A stretch of DNA of 64,000 bases from Halobacterium litoreum (GTDB lineage Archaea; Halobacteriota; Halobacteria; Halobacteriales; Halobacteriaceae). Below, piece after piece: positions 48,847 to 55,888 of the stretch. How positions within the stretch are numbered: position 1 is the stretch's first letter; each line of letters begins with the position of its first letter. The stretch spans positions 62,001-126,000 of the forward strand of contig NZ_CP089466.1 in NCBI RefSeq assembly GCF_021233415.1. The letters are read 5' to 3'. Under the pieces are notes generated by a model. That model did no database searches, was not told the origin of the DNA, and saw only the letters and a list, made by a program, of their open reading frames with translations. The position numbers and the translations under genes were made by a program.

Positions 48847-49251
48847 CTACCCGAGTTGGTACGGTTCGTCCTCGTCGTCGCCGTCCAGTTCTTCGAGGTG
48901 GATGACCTCCTCGACGTCCGCATCCTCGTCCAGTTGGTCCCGCAGGTGGTCGATGTACGCCTTGTGCTCCTCCAGTTGGTCGCGGAGGTGCTGGGCCTCC
49001 AGTTCGAGGCGCTCGTGCTCGCGCACGAAACTCTTGGGCACCTCGACCTTCGGCGGGAACTCCTCGCCGTCGGTCGCCTCGGGCTCGTTCTCGGGGACGA
49101 CCCGCACCCGCCCGTCGTGGGCGACCAGCGAGTCGACGTAGTCCCGGAAGACGGCCGACAGCGAGAGGTCGCGCTCCTCGGCGATGTCCCGGAGCGCGTC
49201 GAACGTGTCCTCGTTCACGCGGAACGAGATGGTCTTGTTCTTGTTCCCCAT
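48847..49251 (-). CDS. Ribbon-helix-helix protein with coiled coil
   Basis: 134 residues. Residues 1-48 form an RHH DNA-binding unit: MGNKNKTISFRVNEDTFDALRDIAEERDLSLSAVFRDYVD. A Pro/Val stretch leads into a coiled coil (SFVREHERLELEAQHLRDQLEEHKAYIDHLRDQL) and an acidic tail. The coiled coil should force a dimer or tetramer. It is conserved in haloarchaea; target genes are unknown. It is transcribed toward ProRS from its own TATA box. Confidence 0.8.
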   Translation of the reverse strand: MGNKNKTISFRVNEDTFDALRDIAEERDLSLSAVFRDYVDSLVAHDGRVRVVPENEPEATDGEEFPPKVEVPKSFVREHERLELEAQHLRDQLEEHKAYIDHLRDQLDEDADVEEVIHLEELDGDDEDEPYQLG

Positions 49252-49277
49252 CTGCTCGCTAGCCCCTCGTGAACGCA

Positions 49278-49288
49278 GAATATTAAGG
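49278..49288 (-). promoter_or_regulatory. TATA box for the RHH gene
   Basis: Minus-strand CCTTAATATTC is centred about 32 nt before ATG 49251, suggesting a leaderless transcript. Confidence 0.45.
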
Positions 49289-49301
49289 GTTTGTCAGACG
49301 G

Positions 49302-49895
49302 TCACGCGTCCGGCGCGTCCGGCGCGTCCGCCACGTCGAAGTCCTCTAAGGCTTCGAGGACTGCCCGCCGGTACGCGGACACGTCCTCGCCGTACTCGGC
49401 GCGGGCGCGCTCGGCGTACTCGTTGCCCTCCTCGTCGAAGGCCTCGAGGCGCTCCATCGTGCGCTCGGCCGTCTCCACGACCCAGCGGTCGCGGGTCGCC
49501 TCGTCGACTTCGGTGATGGACTCCGGCCGCAGGGAGACGTTCACGGACCCGTCGTCGGTCTCGAAGGTCCGCGGCTTTCCGACCACGGAGACGTACTGGG
49601 GCGTCTCGGCGTCCCGGAGCGCCGACGCGGCGTCCGGCTGGTACTGTCCGGCGTACACGAAGAACGTCCCGGTCGGGTCGACCACGCGACCCCGCCAGTA
49701 CTCGGAGTCGTCGCCGATGTCCTCGGTCTCGGTGAGCGTGCCGGCGACGAACACGCGGTTCGCGGACTCGCCGGTCGGCAACAGCGCGTACAGCGGCGCG
49801 CGCTCGTCGTCTGACTCCTTGAACGTGAACTCGGCGTCGTTGAACTCGCTGGCGAAGACGCGGCGAGCGACCTCGCGGGTGGGTGCGTTGCTCAT
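49302..49895 (-). CDS. rpap3: RPA-associated protein (RPAP3 type)
   Basis: 197 residues, the length of the Haloferax RPAP3 protein as I recall it. An N-terminal helical part (REVARRVFASEFNDAEFTF) precedes an OB fold (RVFVAGTLTETEDIGDDSEYWRGRVVDPTGTFFVYAGQY and YVSVVGKPRTFETDDGSVNVSL) and a helical end. It works with the RPA encoded just upstream to protect and handle ssDNA in repair. Co-transcribed, only one base between the genes. Confidence 0.87.
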   Translation of the reverse strand: MSNAPTREVARRVFASEFNDAEFTFKESDDERAPLYALLPTGESANRVFVAGTLTETEDIGDDSEYWRGRVVDPTGTFFVYAGQYQPDAASALRDAETPQYVSVVGKPRTFETDDGSVNVSLRPESITEVDEATRDRWVVETAERTMERLEAFDEEGNEYAERARAEYGEDVSAYRRAVLEALEDFDVADAPDAPDA

Positions 49896-49896
49896 T

Positions 49897-50826
49897 TCAC
49901 ATCGACCTCGCTTTGATGAGGACGGCTTCCGGGTCGGCCGGACTGTCGAGTTGTTCGGTCTCGTTCGCGAGCACGTACCGCCCGAACGTCGGGCCGGTGA
50001 CGTGGTAGTAGCGCCCGAGGACCGTCGCGCGCATCTCGTCCGCGACGACGGTGGTGTCGAGGGCGTCCTTGGCCATCTGCTTGGCTTCCTCCAGGCCGAT
50101 ACCGGTGAGGGCTTCGGTGGCTTCCTCGTCGAAGATGACCTCGTGGACGTCCTCGCCGTCGTCGAGCACGCCCTTGATGCGGAGGTCGAACTCGCCCTCT
50201 ACCTCGCCGTGCTCGGAGCAGCGGCCGTTCTGGAGGACGCGCGTGCAGTCCTCCTCGGGACAGCGCTTGATGAGCCCGCTCCCGGACTGGATGTCCACGA
50301 GCGCGCCCTCGACTTCGTCCTCGTTGTCGCCGACGTCGAACTCTTCGTCGACCTCCTCGATGGTGGTCGTCTTGTTGAGTTTCACGGAGTACCGGCCCTG
50401 GTACTCGTCGGTGACGACGTTCCCGAGGCGGTAGGTCTTGCCTTCCTCCAGATTCTCGAGGTCGGATTTGGCCCACTTCGTGAACTTGATGGTGCCGGTC
50501 GGGTCGCCGAGCAGGCCGACCTGCCCGACGGAGTCCGAGCGCGGCTCCCAGAGTTCGACGACCTTCGCAGTGATGTCGACCCACTGTTCGGGTTCGTCCA
50601 CGTCCTCGACTTCGACGGTCTCGTTCCCGCCGCCGCCGAGGTCCTCGCGGTCGAGGCCGGCTTCGTCGAGGTAGTGATTCTCGACGCTGCGCTGCGCCTC
50701 GTCTACCGGGACCTTGTACTCAGTAACTAGTTTCTCGAGCCGTGCTTCAACGTCGTCGACAGATGCGTCGACGTGCTCCGAGAGGTCGTCGTGTACCTCC
50801 TGAGCAGTGTCTGAAAGGTCGCTCAT
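49897..50826 (-). CDS. rpa3: Replication protein A, RPA3 type (single-stranded DNA-binding)
   Basis: 309 residues. After a helical N-terminus (SDLSDTAQEVHDDLSEHVDAS) come an OB fold (WVDITAKVVELWEPRSDSVGQVGLLGDPTGTIKFTKWAKS) and a zinc finger of RPA type (CPEEDCTRVLQNGRCSEHG, with a C-x4-C...C-x2-H pattern), followed by a second OB-like region. This matches Haloferax RPA3 in size and layout, with its partner RPAP3 next in the operon. A TATA box lies 62 nt upstream of ATG 50826. Confidence 0.9.
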   Translation of the reverse strand: MSDLSDTAQEVHDDLSEHVDASVDDVEARLEKLVTEYKVPVDEAQRSVENHYLDEAGLDREDLGGGGNETVEVEDVDEPEQWVDITAKVVELWEPRSDSVGQVGLLGDPTGTIKFTKWAKSDLENLEEGKTYRLGNVVTDEYQGRYSVKLNKTTTIEEVDEEFDVGDNEDEVEGALVDIQSGSGLIKRCPEEDCTRVLQNGRCSEHGEVEGEFDLRIKGVLDDGEDVHEVIFDEEATEALTGIGLEEAKQMAKDALDTTVVADEMRATVLGRYYHVTGPTFGRYVLANETEQLDSPADPEAVLIKARSM

Positions 50827-50886
50827 GGTCGTATCCGTCTCCGCGTGTGTTTCGATGGGAGACGTATCGGGATTGGTGCGCTACCG

Positions 50887-50895
50887 TATTTAAAT
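50887..50895 (-). promoter_or_regulatory. TATA box of the rpa3-rpap3 operon
   Basis: The near-palindrome TATTTAAAT (minus: ATTTAAATA) lies about 62-69 nt before ATG 50826, so the transcript would have a leader of roughly 35-40 nt. Confidence 0.45.
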
Positions 50896-50997
50896 TGTCG
50901 CGTCCGGAGTGAAAGTGAAACTGGGCGCCGTCGGAGACAGCCTTACGAGCGCCCGCGTCGAACGCTCCGGCGTGACCCGAATCCGAGGTGGCGGCGC

Positions 50998-51990
50998 GTG
51001 ACCCGCACCGCGGCCGTCCTGCTCGCCGGCGGCACCGGCACCCGACTCTACCCCGCGAGTCGCGAAGACCGCCCGAAGCAGTTCCTCGCGCTCGGCGACG
51101 ACGACCGCAGCCTCCTCCGGCGCACCGCAGACCGCGCCGGCTTCGCGGACGATCTGTTCGTCGTCACCCGGGACGCGTACGCCGACCGCGTGCGCGATGA
51201 AGTCCCGGAAGCGACTGTCCTCGTCGAACCCGAGGGGAAGGACACGGGGCCCGCGCTCGCCTACGCCGCGAGTCGCGTGGCCGACGACGCGCCGGACGCG
51301 ACGATGCTCTGTCTCCCGAGCGACCACGTGGTCGGCGACGGCTTCCGCGAGACCGCCGAGACCGCCGTCGACGTGGCCGAACGCACCGGCGCGCTGGTGA
51401 CACTCGGCGTCGAACCCGACCGCCCGGCCACCGGCTACGGCTACGTCGAACCGGGCGCCGACCGCGGCGACCACTTCGAGGTCGCGCAGTTCCGCGAGAA
51501 ACCCGACGAGAGCGAGGCCGAGCGCCTGCTCGCACGCGACTGCCTGTGGAACGCGGGGATGTTCACGTGGACGCCCGAGGCCTTCCTCGACGCCGCCCGC
51601 GCCGGCCCACTGGCGCCCGTGGTGTCCGCACTCGAAACCGGGGGCGTCGCAGATGCGTTCGCGCGCGCCGACCCCGTGAGCGTGGACTACGCGGTGTTAG
51701 AGCGCGCCGGCGACGTGCGCGTCGTGCCCGCCGGCTTCGACTGGGACGACGTGGGCGCGTGGGACGCGCTCGAACGCCTGCTCGACGGCGAGAACGCGGT
51801 CCTCGGCGACGCCGCGACCGTCGACGCGTCGGGGAATGTGCTCGCCAGCGACGACAAACACGTCTCGGTCGTCGGCGCGAACGACCTCGTCGTCGCGGCG
51901 TTCGACGACCGCGTGCTCGTCGTCCCGAAAGACGACGCCCAGCGCGTCCGCGAACTCGTGGCCGAGTTGCGGGAGCAGGGCCTATTCTAA
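50998..51990 (+). CDS. Mannose-1-phosphate guanylyltransferase
   Basis: 330 residues from GTG 50998. The N-terminus TAAVLLAGGTGTRLYPASREDRPKQFLAL is the nucleotidyltransferase signature (GGxGTRL...KQ). FVVTRDAYADR and LCLPSDHVVGD follow, then FREKPDESEAERLLARDCLWNAGMFTW. The C-terminal DWDDVGAWDALERL matches GDP-mannose pyrophosphorylases. It makes GDP-mannose for glycosylation or compatible solutes. Longer upstream reading is Arg-rich and unlikely. Confidence 0.92.
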   Translation: MTRTAAVLLAGGTGTRLYPASREDRPKQFLALGDDDRSLLRRTADRAGFADDLFVVTRDAYADRVRDEVPEATVLVEPEGKDTGPALAYAASRVADDAPDATMLCLPSDHVVGDGFRETAETAVDVAERTGALVTLGVEPDRPATGYGYVEPGADRGDHFEVAQFREKPDESEAERLLARDCLWNAGMFTWTPEAFLDAARAGPLAPVVSALETGGVADAFARADPVSVDYAVLERAGDVRVVPAGFDWDDVGAWDALERLLDGENAVLGDAATVDASGNVLASDDKHVSVVGANDLVVAAFDDRVLVVPKDDAQRVRELVAELREQGLF

Positions 51991-52641
51991 CTCGCAGTAG
52001 TGGAACGTTCCGCCGCCGACCGTCTTCGTCACGCGCTCTGCGGGTTCGACGGCCACGCGCTGGTCGAACCCGGGGCCGTCCCTGACGAACGTGTGGAACT
52101 CCCCGTGCTCGCCGCAGGGGTCGACGCCGTCGGGCAGGTCGTCGAGGAACGATTCGTCGAACGCGCGGCCCGCGAACGACGCGTCGAGCGCGTCGTCGTC
52201 GACGCACACTACCACAGCGTCGAAGTCGGCGGCGAACTCGCGGGCCAACGCCTCGGTGTCTCGGCCCCACAGCGGGAACGCGCCCGACAGCGCGCCCCCG
52301 TCGAGGTTCGCCTCGCGGTACGCGCGAATGTCCTCCAGAAACAGGTCCGCGAACGCCACTGTGTCGATGCCTTCGCTCGCCATCGCCTCGTGTGCCTCCC
52401 GCATCCGTCGCTCGTAGGCGTCGTTGCCAACGTCAGCGGGCAGTTCCACGACCCGGAGCGCGAGCCCGAGCGCGTCGGCTTGGGCCTCGTGGTGTTCGCG
52501 TCGCACGCCGTGCATCGACGACCGCTGGACGTCCTCCCTGACGGTCGTCAGGAGTTCGGCGACCTCCCGGTCGGGGTCGGCCCGGAGTTCCCGGAGCGCC
52601 ACCGCGCAGTCCTTCCCGCCGCTCCACGACACCGCAATCAT
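51982..52641 (-). CDS. Diphthine-ammonia ligase-type ATP pyrophosphatase
   Basis: 219 residues. The N-terminus MIAVSWSGGKDCAVALREL is the PP-loop SGGKDS-type motif (with Cys for Ser). SMHGVRREHHEAQADALGL and LELPADVGNDAYERRM fit the Dph6/ATPBD4 family, which amidates diphthine on elongation factor 2. Segment EGIDTVAFADLFLEDIRAYRE is conserved in archaeal Dph6. ATG overlaps the Tfx stop (ATGA). It ends convergent with the guanylyltransferase gene, overlapping by 9 bp. Confidence 0.87.
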   Translation of the reverse strand: MIAVSWSGGKDCAVALRELRADPDREVAELLTTVREDVQRSSMHGVRREHHEAQADALGLALRVVELPADVGNDAYERRMREAHEAMASEGIDTVAFADLFLEDIRAYREANLDGGALSGAFPLWGRDTEALAREFAADFDAVVVCVDDDALDASFAGRAFDESFLDDLPDGVDPCGEHGEFHTFVRDGPGFDQRVAVEPAERVTKTVGGGTFHYCELE

Positions 52642-53114
52642 TCGTCGTCGGGCGCCGCCCGCACCCGGAGGTCGCCGTCCGCGTCCACGGTGAGCAACAG
52701 GCGCGTCGACACCTCGCGGTCGGCCACCGCGTCCTCGCCGACCTCGCTCACGCGTTTCATCACCTCGGGCGCCGACAGCGACACCGCGACGTTCGCGTCG
52801 TCCGCGGCGTCGTAGACGGCGTCGGGCACGTCGTAGAGGTCGGTGCCCGCCTCGACGGTCACGTGCACGGGCGCTCGCAGCGCGTCGGCGAACGCGACCG
52901 TCTCGCGGGCCTTCCGCACGTTCGCTCGCGCGCTCGACTCCACCTTCGAGATGTTCGCGCGGGACGTCCCGAGGCGGTCCGCGATGTCGGCCTGTGGCAC
53001 GTCGCGCTCCCGGAGCGCCAACACCTCCGCCTGCCGGCGCGTCAGCACGCTCTCCGCCGCGTCGAACCCGACCTTCGAGAGGAGCGCGTCCGCGTCCGGC
53101 GCGTCGCCGTTCAT
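52638..53114 (-). CDS. Tfx-family DNA-binding protein
   Basis: 158 residues. An N-terminal HTH, LTRRQAEVLALRERDVPQADIADRLGTSRANISKVE, is followed by SSARANVRKARETVAFADAL, the Tfx domain arrangement first described in a methanogen regulator binding the fmdE promoter. A C-terminal domain of about 80 residues (VHVTVEAGTDLYDVPDAVYDAADDANV) may sense a ligand. It is coupled by ATGA to the diphthine ligase and is divergent from the CHAT protease, with 120 bp between. Confidence 0.88.
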   Translation of the reverse strand: MNGDAPDADALLSKVGFDAAESVLTRRQAEVLALRERDVPQADIADRLGTSRANISKVESSARANVRKARETVAFADALRAPVHVTVEAGTDLYDVPDAVYDAADDANVAVSLSAPEVMKRVSEVGEDAVADREVSTRLLLTVDADGDLRVRAAPDDE

Positions 53115-53234
53115 GCCAGCGACCACGCCACCGGCCGGCAAAAACCTCCCGGCGACCCGACGACAGAACGTTTTTGCTCGCCCGCGGGAACGGTTTTCTA
53201 TGCACCGACGGCCCGCTGTCGGGGGCGGTGGGAC

Positions 53235-55295
53235 GTGACCGTCGAGTTCGAACCACTCGACGGCGACGACGGACTCAGGGTTCGGGACACCACCGAAGGA
53301 GAGCAGTTCGAACTCCGCGCCGACCGCGCCCTCGACCCCGAGCCGGCGTCCCCCGACGAGTTCGCGATGCCCGTGGACAGCGCCGTCGCCGTCGAAGCCG
53401 GGGAAATTCACTTCCCGGGACTCCTCCCGGCGATATTCATGGAGGGCGGCGACGTCGTCCACCAGACCGAGGACGCCGAGTCGAGCGAGCGCCTGTCGCG
53501 TGGCACCTACGAAGTCGACGTGTCGCCGCCCGCCGCCAAGGTGTTCGTGAAAGTGTGTGACGGCACGGTCGCCGCCCGGTACGCCGACGACCACGTCTAC
53601 ATCGACGCCGACCCCTCGACGCGCCTCGTCGTCGGCGTGCGCTCTCACCACGAGAGCCCGGAGGCGACGGTCACCGTCACCGACGACCCCCGCGACCTGA
53701 TGGCCGCCGTCTCGACGTTCGGGTCCGCGCTCAAGTCCCACACGCCAGACCGGTCGTGGCCGACGCTCCGCGGCCACCCGCCGACGGTTCGGCGCGGCGA
53801 CGAACTCGACGTGCCGGACGCCGTCGCACCACCGGACACCGGCGTCACCGTCGAGGTACCGCCGGAGTACGGCGCCGTCTACACCGTCGCGCCGCTCGCG
53901 TACTACCTCGGCGCGACCGTCGAACCCGGCCCCAAGCCACGTCTCCGCGCGGCCGGCGCCGTCCGCGAGTTCGACCCCGACGCGCTCGCCGCCGACGTCC
54001 GGACCTGTCTCGGACACCTGTTCGCGCTCGACGGCGTCGTGCGCTCGGTCGGCGTCTACCCGTTCCGCCACGAGCAGGCCGAGACCTTCGACGACCGCAC
54101 CGAGGTCGACTACGAACACCTCTTCGACCTGCCGCTGGACGAACGCACCGCGGCGTACCTCGACGTGCCGCGGTACGCGACCGACGGCCTCGTCGACTGG
54201 CACCTCACCGCCGACGTCGCCGACGAACCCCAGACGGCGCCGACGCTCCCGTACCTCGTGGACGAACTCGCGTTGATTCGGAGTCCGCCGCCGACTCCCC
54301 GCCCGGCGACGCGCTCGCCGGAACCGGACGCGCTCTCGCGCTCCGCGGCCCAGACCGCGACCGCCAGCCAGTCGACCGCGCCGACCGAAGTCGTCGTCCC
54401 GTCGCCCGCCGACACGCCGGGGCACGCGTGGGTCGCCGACGGGTTCGCCGTCGACGCCGCTTCCCCCACCGTCGGGTCGTTCCAACGGGCCGCCGACTGG
54501 CCGCAGGGCGACGGCCCGCTGGACGTACACGTCGTCTACAACGACACCCGCATCGACGACCCGGACGAGACGCCCTACGACTCCCACCCGATGTCCGAGA
54601 CGGACGTCACCGTCTCCCGGTCGCTCACCACGACCGAACTCCGGGACGTCCTCCACGAGGACACCGACTTCCTGCACTTCGTCGGCCACGTCACCGACTA
54701 CGGCATGGTCTGCCCGGACGGCACGCTCGACCTGCGCACGCTCGCCAGCACGGGCGTCGGCGCGTTCTTTCTCAACGGCTGTCGCTCCTACGAACAGGGA
54801 CACGCGCTCCTCACGGCCGGGAGCGCCGCCGGCATCGTCACCGTCGACGACGTGGCCGACGCGACGGCCAGCGCCGTCGGGCACTACGCCGCGATGCTCC
54901 TTGACGCGGGCTTCCCGATGTACGCGACGCTCGACTCTCTCCGGTACAGCGGCGTCGACACCGAACGCTACACGCTCCTCGGTGACCCGACACTCGCACT
55001 CAGACGCGCGGTGTCCGGTAGCCCGCAACTGTACGAGTTCGACACGTCGCAGGCGACGGGCGACGACGCCGTCCCCGTGACCGTCCACGAGTACCCCGAC
55101 AACGACGCAAACCTCGGCGGATTCTGGACGACGAACCCTACGGAAGCGGGGAATCGCCTCTACTCCGCGGCCGTGGACCGACAGGAGATTCTCCTCGAAT
55201 CAATCGAGAACGAACTCAAGAATCCACCGCTCCCGACACTCGTCGACGGGACACTCAAACTCAGCGACGAAATCGACCTCGGCGACTTCTCCTAG
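53235..55295 (+). CDS. CHAT-domain protease (caspase-like) with haloarchaeal N-terminal region
   Basis: 686 residues from GTG 53235. The C-terminal third has the CHAT dyad: His485 in DFLHFVGHVTDYGMVC and Cys516 in GVGAFFLNGCRSYEQGHALL, followed by SAAGIVTVDDVADATASAVGHYAAMLLDAGFPM. The N-terminal 350 residues are beta-rich with the signature RSWPTLRGHPP, shared with the gene at 38155-40185. A Pro/Ala/Thr-rich linker (residues about 355-390) joins them. CHAT proteases cut proteins at defined sites and often act in defence or controlled death; the substrate and trigger are not visible. It overlaps the convergent TRAM gene by 4 bp. Confidence 0.85.
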   Translation: MTVEFEPLDGDDGLRVRDTTEGEQFELRADRALDPEPASPDEFAMPVDSAVAVEAGEIHFPGLLPAIFMEGGDVVHQTEDAESSERLSRGTYEVDVSPPAAKVFVKVCDGTVAARYADDHVYIDADPSTRLVVGVRSHHESPEATVTVTDDPRDLMAAVSTFGSALKSHTPDRSWPTLRGHPPTVRRGDELDVPDAVAPPDTGVTVEVPPEYGAVYTVAPLAYYLGATVEPGPKPRLRAAGAVREFDPDALAADVRTCLGHLFALDGVVRSVGVYPFRHEQAETFDDRTEVDYEHLFDLPLDERTAAYLDVPRYATDGLVDWHLTADVADEPQTAPTLPYLVDELALIRSPPPTPRPATRSPEPDALSRSAAQTATASQSTAPTEVVVPSPADTPGHAWVADGFAVDAASPTVGSFQRAADWPQGDGPLDVHVVYNDTRIDDPDETPYDSHPMSETDVTVSRSLTTTELRDVLHEDTDFLHFVGHVTDYGMVCPDGTLDLRTLASTGVGAFFLNGCRSYEQGHALLTAGSAAGIVTVDDVADATASAVGHYAAMLLDAGFPMYATLDSLRYSGVDTERYTLLGDPTLALRRAVSGSPQLYEFDTSQATGDDAVPVTVHEYPDNDANLGGFWTTNPTEAGNRLYSAAVDRQEILLESIENELKNPPLPTLVDGTLKLSDEIDLGDFS

Positions 55296-55747
55296 TTCCC
55301 CCAGAAGTTCTCGCGGCTGCCGAGGCGCTCGGACGTCTCGCTGCCCTCGCTTTCCTGCTCCTCGTCCTCGTCTTCCTCGTCGTCGTCCGCGGCCTCCTCG
55401 TCGTCGGGTTCCTCCGGCAACTTCTCGATGAGGTCGGCGCGCGCGTAGTTCGGTTTCACCTTCGTCACTTCGGCTTTCACGCGGGCCGGCGGCAGGACGC
55501 CGTCGACCATCACGATGAAGCCACTCTCCTCCTGTCGGCCGACGCCCGCGCCGCTCTCGTGCATGTCGTCGACCTCCAGAACGACCTCCTCGCCGGGCAC
55601 CACGGGCGCGGTCTTCAGGTCCTCGATGGGCTGATTGTAGTGGTTACACCACTCCATCCCGCCGCGGTCGCCGTAGTGCTGACACCCCATCCCCTCTATC
55701 TGTTCCTGAAAGCTGGGGCAGTCGTCGGCGAGTGGACAGTCGGCCAT
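55292..55747 (-). CDS. TRAM-domain protein with Cys/His-rich N-terminus
   Basis: 151 residues. Start MADCPLADDCPSFQEQIEGMGCQHYGDRGGMEWCNHY carries C4, C10, C22 and C34 plus His, a probable zinc or iron-sulfur site. Residues 50-100 are a TRAM beta-barrel: EEVVLEVDDMHESGAGVGRQEESGFIVMVDGVLPPARVKAEVTKVKPNYARADLIE. A long acidic tail follows. TRAM domains bind RNA; haloarchaeal small TRAM proteins are thought to be RNA chaperones. Confidence 0.85.
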   Translation of the reverse strand: MADCPLADDCPSFQEQIEGMGCQHYGDRGGMEWCNHYNQPIEDLKTAPVVPGEEVVLEVDDMHESGAGVGRQEESGFIVMVDGVLPPARVKAEVTKVKPNYARADLIEKLPEEPDDEEAADDDEEDEDEEQESEGSETSERLGSRENFWGN

Positions 55748-55888
55748 ACGGGCCGTTACTGGCCGGCGGTCTAAACCCTTGCGGCACGCTCACACCGGAA
55801 CGCGGACGGTTCCCGCCGCGGACGCCGCTACCGTGCCACCAACCTGATGCAGAAAACACATACCTCCCGGCGGCGGACTCGTGGCCGA

